DNA of 38,549 nt from Acidobacteriota bacterium (lineage in GTDB: Bacteria > Acidobacteriota > Terriglobia > Acidiferrales > UBA7541): positions 1 to 38,549 of the forward strand of contig JABDEK010000013.1 of assembly GCA_013287135.1 (NCBI GenBank), read 5' to 3'. The notes beneath the pieces were generated by a model. That model did no database searches, was not told the DNA's origin, and saw only the letters and a list, made by a program, of their open reading frames with translations. The translations under genes and the position numbers were made by a program. Numbering within the stretch: the stretch's first letter is position 1; every line of letters starts with the position of its first letter. Below are positions 1 through 6,711 of this stretch, one piece after another.

Positions 1-376
1 TTTTCTACACTGTAGCCAGTTTTACAATCACCCCGCACGAACGCGTTCATCGCGGCGTGTGCGGCTTGGTCGCTCGAACGGCAGTACGCCACGCACTGCT
101 TAATGTTGCTGTGTCGAGCGATTCTCATCAAAGTCCATTTGCGTCCACTCCGCTCTCGCCCAGTCGAGTGAGAAATGTGTGGCGGAGATTGTAGAACACG
201 AACGGACGCACACCACCCTCTTTGACCGCTTTCAAAGTTGGTTCGTAAATTGACTTGGCTACCATGTGTCCCACCGAAGTTTTCGACGCAGGCCAAACCC
301 ACACGTCTTGCGGTTTCACGGCTGCCTGCCAGCGAGCGTGAATTATACCATGCCCGAAGACGCGGCTCAGCCACAC
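1..376 (-). pseudogene. Tyrosine recombinase (phage-type integrase) C-terminal remnant, frameshifted
   Basis: The minus strand encodes the C-terminal catalytic part of a tyrosine recombinase. In the first frame (about 316 down to 143) the conserved arginine box reads FYNLRHTFLTRLGESG, where the R of the HxxR-type motif is present and the H is replaced by Y. Near 138-142 the frame breaks. Shifting frame restores WTLMRIARHSNI and then a tyrosine in the position of the catalytic Tyr, followed by a helical tail that runs off the left edge. One missing base or two extra bases explain the break. No N-terminal SAM-like domain is recognisable upstream, so this is a relic rather than an active integrase. 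It suggests past site-specific integration at the left end of an accessory region. The family call is confident. Whether the break is biological or an assembly error cannot be decided here. Confidence 0.75.
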
Positions 377-639
377 AGAAAGCGGAAGTACGGCAGCGTT
401 TGATGCCAGATAGCTTGTCAGTACCCATGCGCTCGCGTCATAGCTAACGGCAAGGCTGCCAGCAATATGGGGAAGGCGCCATTGGCGATAGTCGTGTGGG
501 CAGCTCCATGAAGTTCGCGAGTGTAACCCTCACGGCGATAATCCACGGATTGATGGCGGGCCGCTCTGCAGCGACATTCGGAAAGGAAATGGAACTTACC
601 GTAGCGCTCATACGGTAGCCGGTCTGTTGGATGCAATAA
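377..639. other. Intergenic stretch without a recognisable gene
   Basis: Between the integrase remnant and the first TetR operator there is no ORF with recognisable protein features. The open frames present have no convincing ribosome binding site and their translations do not resemble known families. This stretch may be decayed sequence of the integrated element. Confidence 0.5.
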
Positions 640-655
640 GAGACCTGTCGGTCTC
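640..655. promoter_or_regulatory. TetR-family operator, copy 1 (O1)
   Basis: GAGACC-TGTC-GGTCTC is a perfect inverted repeat with 6-bp arms and a 4-base spacer. It lies immediately upstream of a TATAAT -10 hexamer at 657-662, so a bound repressor would block RNA polymerase at the tetR promoter. The same architecture recurs at 682-697, 1488-1507 and 3620-3635. Confidence 0.75.
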
Positions 656-656
656 A

Positions 657-662
657 TATAAT
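657..662 (+). promoter_or_regulatory. Putative -10 box of the tetR promoter
   Basis: The consensus hexamer TATAAT lies between two operator copies. No good -35 hexamer is found 16-18 bases upstream, where the sequence overlaps operator O1. A second candidate -10, TACAAT, is at 669-674. Either choice puts the transcription start within or next to operator O2. Confidence 0.5.
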
Positions 663-681
663 ATCTGGTACAATGCAATTA

Positions 682-697
682 GCGACCAGTCGGTCGC
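682..697. promoter_or_regulatory. TetR-family operator, copy 2 (O2)
   Basis: GCGACC-AGTC-GGTCGC is a perfect inverted repeat with 6-bp arms and a 4-base spacer, located between the putative tetR -10 box and its start codon. It differs from O1 only in one symmetric arm position (A/T to C/G) and in the spacer. This supports dyad recognition by one regulator and tetR autoregulation. Confidence 0.75.
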
Positions 698-723
698 AGT
701 CAATGTTTTTGTGGGAGGGTGAT

Positions 724-1347
724 GTGCGTAAGGGTGAGCAAACCCGGCGGGAAATCATTCGCAAGGCGGCCCCGATCTTCAATCAGAGGGGCTATTACGG
801 GGCAGCCCTATCCGATCTGATGAAGGCGACCGGTCTCGAAAAAGGCGGAATCTACCGGCACTTTGATAGCAAAGAAATGCTGGCTGCCGAGGCCTTTGAC
901 TATGCCTGGCGAGAAACTCTAAATGCACGGATCCGCGATCTGGACACTGTCTCGAACACCGTTGACAGGTTGAAGAAGTTCGTTGCGAATTTTGTTGAGC
1001 GGCGTGGAGTTATCCCAGGTGGTTGTCCGTTGCTTAACACCGCCATCGATACCGATGACGGGAATTCTGTGCTGCGTGATCGTGCGCGCAGGGCGTTGCA
1101 TGGGTGGCAGAGCTACCTTATTTCTATGATCAGTGCCGGAATCAAAGCGCGTGAAATCCGCCCCGGAGTCAATGCAAAGGAGCTGGCGACTCTCATCATT
1201 TCTTCCCTGGAAGGCGCAATCATGCTTTGTCGTCTTGAACGAAGTGAGGCATCGCTGCTCGCTGTCCAAGCCCATCTCGACGACTACCTCGAAGCAAGCG
1301 TGCGGCCTCCCAGGCTCCGCGTCACACGGAACTCAGTCGGTCGCTGA
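724..1347 (+). CDS. TetR/AcrR-family transcriptional repressor
   Basis: This is a 207-residue DNA-binding repressor. Residues 23-47 form the TetR helix-turn-helix, with GYYGAALSDLMKATGL followed by the hallmark GGIYRHF. The C-terminal ligand domain contains GGCPLLNTA near residue 98, a pattern seen in LmrA/YxaF/NemR-like TetR proteins that sense electrophiles, quinones or drugs. That ligand class is an inference. The start chosen is GTG at 724, because GGGAGGG (713-719) lies just upstream. In-frame ATG codons at 673 and 703 would put operator O2 inside or directly against the coding region. Two inverted repeats in its promoter imply autoregulation. Matching repeats in front of the genes at 1619 and 3693 suggest it also controls those. 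It could be a local regulator of the stress/redox block downstream. Confidence 0.9.
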   Translation: MRKGEQTRREIIRKAAPIFNQRGYYGAALSDLMKATGLEKGGIYRHFDSKEMLAAEAFDYAWRETLNARIRDLDTVSNTVDRLKKFVANFVERRGVIPGGCPLLNTAIDTDDGNSVLRDRARRALHGWQSYLISMISAGIKAREIRPGVNAKELATLIISSLEGAIMLCRLERSEASLLAVQAHLDDYLEASVRPPRLRVTRNSVGR

Positions 1348-1487
1348 GGAAGGTTGCCTACTCGCGGTTAAGCGACCTGGTTCCTGGTAGAAGGGAGCGT
1401 GACCAGACTCCAGAGGTGGCTACGCGTATCCGTGGCGGGCTGCATGAGACCCAAGAGCCCTTGCGTTGCTATAATGAGTTAGAAATT
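1348..1487 (+). promoter_or_regulatory. Promoter region upstream of the secreted unknown gene
   Basis: This short gap holds no gene. A TATAAT hexamer is present at 1470-1475, just upstream of the third TetR-type operator, and is a plausible -10 box. No strong -35 hexamer is seen; TGAGAC at 1445-1450 is a weak candidate with a long spacer. Confidence 0.4.
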
Positions 1488-1507
1488 ATGCGACCGGACG
1501 GTCGCAT
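1488..1507. promoter_or_regulatory. TetR-family operator, copy 3 (O3)
   Basis: ATGCGACC-GGAC-GGTCGCAT is a perfect inverted repeat with 8-bp arms and a 4-base spacer, the longest of the four copies. It sits about 13 bases downstream of TATAAT (1470-1475) and about 110 bases upstream of the ATG at 1619, a position where a repressor would block initiation. The core is identical in its arms to O2. Confidence 0.75.
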
Positions 1508-1618
1508 CCGCATCGAACTTATTGATGAGCAAGGCTGACGCGCTGAGCGTCAGGCTCCATCTACGACTCGGGCTTAGCGGAGTCCACCTAACGGTCGTGC
1601 ATTAGGAGGGTCCTTCAT

Positions 1619-2209
1619 ATGTGGTATCCGAGAGGAAATTCCGACGTCCTTGCAGCAACGCTTGTCGCCCTGATGATCGCTGCAGTTGGCTCGGGAGCAG
1701 CGGCGCAGATGCATACACTCCAGTCTTCCGCCTCCAATTCCAACGAGTCTACGCAGACTAAAATAGCCCGCGCGCTTTCAGCGGCGCCGCCGGATGTCGC
1801 CAAGGCTGCGACAGTAGCGGAAATGGATGGCCAAGGTAAGATGACGGTCCTGCGCGCCGGAACCAACGGATTTACCTGCATGCCGGGCGATCCCACAGGA
1901 GTTGGACAGCCGGCCATGTGCGCAGACGAAGCGTCTATGCAATGGTTCCGGGATTTCGCTGAACGCAAGCCCAAGCCGACCAATACGATCCCGGGCATAA
2001 CCTACATGCTGGCAGGAGCTACCCAGCGAAGCGACTCCGATCCGTACGATACTTCAAGCAAACCAATCGCGATCGGACCACATTGGATGATCATGTGGCC
2101 TTTTGACGCGAAAACCACAGGGCTCCCGACCACGCACAAGCCGACAGGAGCCTACATCATGTGGAACGGATCGCCCTACGCGCATGTGCACATCATGGGA
2201 CGCCCGTAG
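1619..2209 (+). CDS. Secreted protein of unknown function
   Basis: This 196-residue protein has an N-terminal signal peptide: a hydrophobic segment at about residues 10-28 ending GAAA-Q, with cleavage likely after residue 29. The mature part contains ARALSAAPP, a TVLRAGTNGFTCMPG segment with a conserved-looking Cys, a second Cys in PAMCADE, and later GPHWMIMWPFD and a C-terminal YIMWNGSPYAHVHI. The arrangement resembles a widespread family of small exported bacterial proteins with no assigned function, and I do not name a function for it. The start is supported by AGGAGG at 1604-1609, nine bases before ATG. It is preceded by operator O3 and so is a probable TetR target. The two cysteines and the histidines near the C-terminus could be a disulfide and a ligand site, but that is speculation. 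Confidence 0.75.
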   Translation: MWYPRGNSDVLAATLVALMIAAVGSGAAAQMHTLQSSASNSNESTQTKIARALSAAPPDVAKAATVAEMDGQGKMTVLRAGTNGFTCMPGDPTGVGQPAMCADEASMQWFRDFAERKPKPTNTIPGITYMLAGATQRSDSDPYDTSSKPIAIGPHWMIMWPFDAKTTGLPTTHKPTGAYIMWNGSPYAHVHIMGRP

Positions 2210-2343
2210 AAGTATCGACGTCGAAATAATGGCGTGGATCACGCGTATACGGGACAACTTATCGGCATTCCAATTCTGAAGTTCGACAAGACTGCGGAAG
2301 CCGAGCTGCGAGACTTTTGACCTAACCGCTCTACACCGAACGC

Positions 2344-3246
2344 CTAATGCGCCTTCTTCGAGACACGAGCGACCAACTCATCCAATCTTGAAAGCAAAAG
2401 CTTAAGGACGGGAGACTTGTTGGACTTTTTGTAGCCGAGTACCAGCTCGACAGTGGGTGCTTCTCCCTTGAGAGGACGACTGGTTATCGATGGAGGGAGG
2501 AAGTTCTGTGCGTAAGCAGGCAAGAGCCCGACGCCACGCGTCGACGCTATTAAGGACATCCCCATGGTGACATGGTCCGCCTCGTGAGCTGGCGTGATTT
2601 TGATTCCGGACCGCTTCAGGTAATTGTCGATCACCGCACGTAGCACAGGAGCCGTGTCCGACACGGTCACAAATGTCTCACCCACTAGGTTCTGAAGACT
2701 GATTGTTTTAAGCGCAGCGAGGCGGTGGTCACTCGGCAAGACCACCACCAAAGGCTCCTTGACGAGAACGCGAAACGCTAAGTCTGGCACCCCTTGTTCT
2801 CGTCGAAGAAAGGCCGCATCGATTTTTCCTTTCGAAAGGCCGTCCGCAACCACAGGCGAGGATTGACTCGATATCATCACGTCAATATTAGGCAGTTCGT
2901 CGCGCAGGATCCGCAAGGCCTCAGGCATCCACGTCAATTCGTGTCCGGTTAGAAAGCCCATCGAGAAACATGGCCTGGCGGGACGAGCGATCCGGCGCGC
3001 AGCTTCGGCGGCCACTTCGACTTGCGATAGCACGGAGCGGGCGTGATCGAGAAAGGCTCGACCCGCCGGTGTCAGTTCGATGCCACGAGCGCGGCGTGTT
3101 AGGAGCTGGACACCGACCTCGTCTTCAAGATCCCGAATCTGTCGGCTCAAGGAAGGTTGTGAAGTGTGCAGTTTTCGCGCTGCTGCCACCGTCAGACTTC
3201 CGGCCTCGGCGACCGCAACAAAATAGCGAATATGTCGTAATTCCAT
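2344..3246 (-). CDS. LysR-family transcriptional regulator
   Basis: This is a 300-residue LysR-type regulator. The N-terminal winged HTH spans about residues 1-60, with MELRHIRYFVAVAEAGSLT and HTSQPSLSRQIRDLE (residues 27-41) as the family signature. A LysR substrate-binding domain follows, with a C-terminal lobe containing GVGLLPAYAQ. The start at 3246 is preferred over the longer frame because it begins the canonical MELRxxRYF motif and has GGGAGTAGGA directly upstream. It is transcribed away from the block beginning near 3382, the usual LysR arrangement, so it may regulate that divergent block together with the TetR protein. The domain resembles aromatic-degradation regulators (HcaR/CatM type) in general form, but the effector is not deducible. 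Confidence 0.92.
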   Translation of the reverse strand: MELRHIRYFVAVAEAGSLTVAAARKLHTSQPSLSRQIRDLEDEVGVQLLTRRARGIELTPAGRAFLDHARSVLSQVEVAAEAARRIARPARPCFSMGFLTGHELTWMPEALRILRDELPNIDVMISSQSSPVVADGLSKGKIDAAFLRREQGVPDLAFRVLVKEPLVVVLPSDHRLAALKTISLQNLVGETFVTVSDTAPVLRAVIDNYLKRSGIKITPAHEADHVTMGMSLIASTRGVGLLPAYAQNFLPPSITSRPLKGEAPTVELVLGYKKSNKSPVLKLLLSRLDELVARVSKKAH

Positions 3247-3381
3247 TCCTACTCCCATGCTTATGAGGCATCGAAGCCAGCTTAACAAAGTATGTTTCAA
3301 CCGCGCTACCAATACCTAGCTTCGCAATCTAACCAAGTGATCTGAGCTATCTCGGAAGGTGCTTTGGGAGGTAATTCAGTT

Positions 3382-3435
3382 ATGCCTGACCTGCATGGCT
3401 CCTGGATCAAGGAGGTAGTAGCTATGAGCTCCTAA
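3382..3435 (+). other. Possible leader ORF (17 codons)
   Basis: A short ORF with product MPDLHGSWIKEVVAMSS starts at an ATG preceded by GGGAGG (3366-3371). It ends 34 bases before the DUF427 remnant. Inside it, AAGGAGGTAGTAGC followed by an in-frame ATG repeats the ribosome binding site of the gene at 8562. It may be a translated leader or the decayed start of a lost gene. There is no independent evidence of expression. Confidence 0.25.
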
Positions 3436-3469
3436 AGGGCTGTGCACGTACACAAAGAGGGAAACCAAA

Positions 3470-3612
3470 ATGCAAGTAAGGCAGGTGAAGCTTCCAGGCC
3501 CCCATCATCCGATTTCCATCGGGTGCAATCCCGCTCGCGTCGTCATATCCGTCGCGGGCCGAGTGGTTGCCGATACCCGCAACACCTTGACGCTCCGTGA
3601 AACGGACCGAGT
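3470..3612 (+). pseudogene. DUF427-domain gene, N-terminal remnant
   Basis: The first 45-50 codons match the DUF427 (PF04248) pattern: VKLPGPHHPISI, then NPARVVISVAGRVVADT and LTLRETD, which is the start of the usual 95-125 residue domain. After about 3612 the similarity stops. The conserved second half (the YIP and YCP...G segments) is missing, and the frame runs on out of phase into the next gene until 3850. A good ribosome binding site (AGAGGG, 9 bases before ATG) is retained. The 3' part of the remnant contains a TTGACG/TATTTT promoter and TetR-type operator O4, so the broken gene now serves as the control region of yceI. It could still make a short peptide. Confidence 0.6.
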
Positions 3613-3617
3613 ATTTT
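3587..3617 (+). promoter_or_regulatory. Putative promoter of the yceI operon
   Basis: TTGACG (3587-3592) and TATTTT (3612-3617) form -35 and -10 boxes with a 19-base spacer, slightly long for sigma-70. Operator O4 begins three bases after the -10 box, placing a bound TetR protein on the transcription start. Confidence 0.45.
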
Positions 3618-3619
3618 AT

Positions 3620-3635
3620 GAGACCGAACGGTCTC
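3620..3635. promoter_or_regulatory. TetR-family operator, copy 4 (O4)
   Basis: GAGACC-GAAC-GGTCTC is a perfect inverted repeat with arms identical to O1 at 640-655 and a 4-base spacer. It lies 57 bases before the yceI start codon and directly downstream of a promoter-like pair of hexamers. It links the yceI operon to the TetR gene 2.9 kb away. Confidence 0.75.
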
Positions 3636-3692
3636 TTATCGCATCCAAGAAACTGGGCACCCTTAGGTGCTTGGTTGTAAAAGGAGGACAAA

Positions 3693-4571
3693 ATGAAAGG
3701 CAAAGTCACTCAATTCGCGCTGGCCGCCGTGCTCGCGGCTGGATTCGCAGCACCGGCGTTGGCACAGAACACAAATTGGAAATTGAACTCCGATCATTCC
3801 ACCGGACATCTCTCTCTCACTTCCACTGCCGACCGGACCGCAACATTTGATATCGGCGCTGCGCGAGTGAAGGGATCCGTGAGTTTGGATGCGAGTCCAC
3901 TCGTGAATTCCTGGTTCGATTTCATAATCTACCCCGCCGATCAGGACCCGGCCTCGATCAACAAGGACGGCAGTCTGAATGCCGCCGAATTCTCGAATAT
4001 GCCTCGCTCGACCGTCGTCACCTTCCGCTCCAGAGAAGTGAAACTTACCGAGGACGGCAATCTTGCGGTCACAGGTGATCTCACGCTCACGCACCTCGAG
4101 CGCCCAGCGCTTATCACCTACAGCGAAGCGTACGCCGGGCCCGTCTACGGCGAACCCCAAGTGCGCAGCGCCACTCGGGAGGTTACGTTTGTGTTTGACC
4201 ACGGGGCTGCTGCCGCGGCCAACGCCAGAAGCAGCCGAAAATTAAAGCTCACCGCATTTGCCACCATCGAGGCCGAAGACTTCCCCGGGCTTTTCGAAGC
4301 AGTGACCGATGCGAATTGGCCAGTTGCCGTCGAGGACAAGAACTGCCAGGAGCCCGCCAGAAACGGCGAGGAATATCACGGAACGGGATGCACTGGCACA
4401 CCTGTGGTCATCTCTTCTCGCCCATCGGCTTCGGTAACGGTGGCTGATAGTTACCCGGGGCCGGACCTTGACACGCCACGCGTCCGTGACAACGTTAGCA
4501 TCGCGTTGAACCTCGAACTCACGCGCGATACTTCCGTAGCCGCCAAGGCTTTCGCAATTGACAAACACTAG
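3693..4571 (+). CDS. YceI-family secreted protein
   Basis: This 292-residue exported protein has a signal peptide MKGKVTQFALAAVLAAGF...ALA, with likely cleavage after residue 24. The mature N-terminal two thirds fits the YceI/lipocalin-like beta-barrel family: NWKLNSDHSTGHLSL at the start, VKGSVSLDASPLVNSWFDF, then STVVTFRSREVKL and NLAVTGDLTLTHLERPA. YceI proteins bind polyisoprenoid or amphiphilic molecules in the periplasm and are often linked to quinone metabolism and stress. At 292 residues it is longer than the usual 170-200, because an extra C-terminal region continues past about residue 195. That extension contains a Cys pair (NCQEP, TGCTG) that may form a disulfide. AAAAGGAGG gives a strong ribosome binding site. 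The gene is the first intact one behind operator O4, so it is probably repressed by the TetR protein. Confidence 0.82.
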   Translation: MKGKVTQFALAAVLAAGFAAPALAQNTNWKLNSDHSTGHLSLTSTADRTATFDIGAARVKGSVSLDASPLVNSWFDFIIYPADQDPASINKDGSLNAAEFSNMPRSTVVTFRSREVKLTEDGNLAVTGDLTLTHLERPALITYSEAYAGPVYGEPQVRSATREVTFVFDHGAAAAANARSSRKLKLTAFATIEAEDFPGLFEAVTDANWPVAVEDKNCQEPARNGEEYHGTGCTGTPVVISSRPSASVTVADSYPGPDLDTPRVRDNVSIALNLELTRDTSVAAKAFAIDKH

Positions 4572-4586
4572 TAAGTGGTCGCGAGG

Positions 4587-4613
4587 GAGGGTCCCCAGCA
4601 CGCGGGGGCCCTC
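4587..4613 (+). other. GC-rich hairpin downstream of yceI
   Basis: An inverted repeat with about 10 bp in each arm (one G-U pair) and a 7-base loop lies 16 bases after the yceI stop. There is no T-run, so it is not a typical intrinsic terminator. It may stabilise the yceI mRNA 3' end or attenuate transcription before the gene at 4790. Confidence 0.45.
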
Positions 4614-4789
4614 TGGAGGATGCTCCGATGCTGAAGTCAGTTCCTGGGCAGATTTGATCAGCGTCGAGGCGGCAATCGTCAACCTTGCGGATCTCCTCAG
4701 GTGATTCTGCAAGACAGCGAAAGCCGCCTCGATTGCACGAAGCGCAAGATGATTAACAGCAAAACGTATTGAATGGAGGAAGGTATCCA

Positions 4790-5207
4790 ATGGCGAACGC
4801 GGTGAAAAAATACAGCATTTCTTGCGAACTGGCACGGAAAATGGCAGATAGAGCGATGGCCAAAGCCAGAGAAATTGGCGTTGCCGAGAACGTAGCGATT
4901 CCCGATGATGCCGGCATCCTCAAGGCTTTTAGCCGGATGGATGGGACCTCGATCCCTACCATCGAGATTGCGCGGAATAAGGCGTACACAGCTCTGTTCG
5001 GCGTCACGCAGGAGTTTTTCAACTTTATCCAAGGCGAACCCGTCGCTTTTGGCCGGCATCCCCACGCTTCCTCGCGTGGCGGCGTGCGGTGGAGGGTTTC
5101 CCATCAAGGTGGACGGTGAAATCGTCGGGGCGATCGGCGTGAGCGGGGCGCCCAGGGTACAGAACGACATCGACTGCGCAAAAGCAGCCCTAGCGCTCGT
5201 ACCGTAA
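4790..5207 (+). pseudogene. GlcG/HbpS-like (DUF336) heme-binding family gene with a one-base frameshift
   Basis: The first frame from ATG 4790 reads like a GlcG/HbpS protein: ARKMADRAMAKAREIGV, then VAIPDDAGILKAFSRMDG and IARNKAYTALFGV. Around 5039-5041 the frame breaks. The next frame continues with PSLLAGIPTLPRV, GGGFPIKVDGEIVGAIGVSG and a normal family C-terminus ending at 5207. Removing one C from the CCC run at 5039-5041 gives a continuous protein of about 138 residues, the usual family length. Uncorrected, the product stops at 5119. GlcG/HbpS proteins bind heme or act as redox-stress sensors, and some occur in glycolate and diol operons. The ribosome binding site is GGAGGAAGG before ATG. 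Either the gene was recently inactivated or the read has an error. Confidence 0.75.
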
Positions 5208-5265
5208 ACTCGGCTGTCGTCGAGGCCGACATCGGCGAAAGCTTCGAAGCGCACCCTGGAGAATC

Positions 5266-6696
5266 ATGATGACAGACAGACCGTATCACTTTGCCGCCAT
5301 TGTTGGTGGAGCGATTGCCGGCTCGGTGGCCGCTGAAATATTTGCGGACCGTGGGATCCAGGCGGTTGTCATTGAACAGAACGAAAGGCCGTACGGCAAG
5401 ATTGAGGATGGCCTGCCGCGCTGGCATTCGGAGCAACGCGAACAAGAGTACCTCCGCATCGATGCTCGTCTGAGGAAGCCTGGTGTTTTCTTCCTTCCGT
5501 GCACCAAGCTTGGACGCGACCTGGACTTTCAGGACCTTTACAACAACTGGGGCTTCTCTGTCGTAGTCCTTGCGAACGGAGCGTGGCGGGACAGACAACT
5601 GGGAATACCGCAAGCCGAAGAATTCATCGGCAAAGGCTTCGTTTACCAGAATCCTTTCATCAATTGGTACAACCGCAAGAATCAAGCGGGCTATGCCGGG
5701 CCGCGGTACCAGGCTCCTGACGAGGCCCTGGTCGTAGGCGGCGGGCTGGCGTCGATTGACGTGGTGAAGGTCCTGCAGCTCGAGAACTATGAGCGTGTCC
5801 TCCGATCGCGCGGTGTTCAAACGGACGTTTATGAGCTCGAGAAGAAAGGCGTCCCCGCCGTCTGCAAAATGCACGGCATTGCGCCGGAAGATCTTGACGT
5901 TAAAGGATGCCTGCTGATTTATCGCCGCCGGGAACAAGACATGCCGCTGGCTCAGCCTCCAGAAAATGCCACTCCCGAGCAGATTGCGAAGACAGAAGCG
6001 ATCCGTCAGAAGATGCTTCGTCTGGCGCAGGAGAAATACTTGTTTCGGTTTCAGGATCGCAGAGTGCCAACGGGACTCCTGATAGATGATGGGCGGCTGG
6101 TAGGGTTGAAATTAGCGGAGACCAAAGTGGAAGGCCGAAAAGCAGAGGCCGTAGCCGGTTCGGAGTACCAACAGCGGGCACCACTGGTAATTTCTTCGAT
6201 CGGGTCCGTACCTGAGGAAATTCCGGGGGTTGCCATGAAGGGGGAATATTACGATTTCGACGATGAAGCTCTGCCACGGTACGTCGCATCCGACCACGTC
6301 TTCGGAGTTGGTAACGTCGTGACCGGACGAGGCAATATTCGCGCGTCACTGCTACACAGCCAGGAGGTCACCACCAAAATCATCGAAAACTACATCGGCG
6401 TCACGGACGGAGGATCGGCGTTTGCGCGGTTCTATGCGGGCGCCGAAGCCAACAGAGCTGCGCAAGCGCACGCGGTTCGGGACCGGGTTCAGGTTATGCC
6501 AGGTCTGTCATACCTCGAAATCGCAGCGCTCGAGCGGCGGATTCGCATCCTTCAGGAACGGGTAGGTTACACCGGTAACTATGACTCCTGGATTGCCCGT
6601 GTGAGGCCTGCTGTTACCGCCAGCCAGAACTTCGCGCCGGAATCGATGCACCAGAGTTTATCGAGTTCAGCATTTCATTGCGGCGCATGCCGATGA
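5266..6696 (+). CDS. FAD/NAD(P)-dependent oxidoreductase (GltD/adrenodoxin-reductase-like fold)
   Basis: This is a 476-residue flavoprotein. An N-terminal dinucleotide-binding segment, IVGGAIAGSVAAEIF (about residues 12-26), is followed by VVIEQNERPYGK. A second nucleotide-binding motif, VVGGGLASIDVVKVL, is near residue 157, and a C-terminal FAD motif GVGNVVTGRGNI precedes LLHSQEVTTKII. This order is typical of two-dinucleotide-binding-domain flavoproteins such as the glutamate synthase small subunit and ferredoxin-NADP reductase types. The first motif is degenerate (GGAIAG rather than GxGxxG), which is common in variants. A C-terminal tail of about 60 residues extends past the core. GGAG upstream supports the ATG at 5266 (an ATG at 5269 is also possible). 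It lies in the putative TetR-controlled block and may supply reducing power for a neighbouring enzyme. The substrate is unknown. Confidence 0.8.
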   Translation: MMTDRPYHFAAIVGGAIAGSVAAEIFADRGIQAVVIEQNERPYGKIEDGLPRWHSEQREQEYLRIDARLRKPGVFFLPCTKLGRDLDFQDLYNNWGFSVVVLANGAWRDRQLGIPQAEEFIGKGFVYQNPFINWYNRKNQAGYAGPRYQAPDEALVVGGGLASIDVVKVLQLENYERVLRSRGVQTDVYELEKKGVPAVCKMHGIAPEDLDVKGCLLIYRRREQDMPLAQPPENATPEQIAKTEAIRQKMLRLAQEKYLFRFQDRRVPTGLLIDDGRLVGLKLAETKVEGRKAEAVAGSEYQQRAPLVISSIGSVPEEIPGVAMKGEYYDFDDEALPRYVASDHVFGVGNVVTGRGNIRASLLHSQEVTTKIIENYIGVTDGGSAFARFYAGAEANRAAQAHAVRDRVQVMPGLSYLEIAALERRIRILQERVGYTGNYDSWIARVRPAVTASQNFAPESMHQSLSSSAFHCGACR

Positions 6697-6711
6697 AATA
6701 AGGAGAGGACA

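Noticed and set aside
418..678. Minus-strand ORF of 86 codons
   Set aside because: No recognisable family or ribosome binding site, and it overlaps the tetR operators.
2210..2320. Open frame continuing after the TAG stop of the secreted unknown gene
   Set aside because: About 36 codons stay open in the same phase, but there is no conserved feature and the gene ends in a normal place. Stop readthrough cannot be supported.
3613..3850. Continuation of the DUF427 frame into yceI
   Set aside because: The amino acids after about 3612 have no family similarity, and the frame overlaps a well supported signal peptide in another frame.
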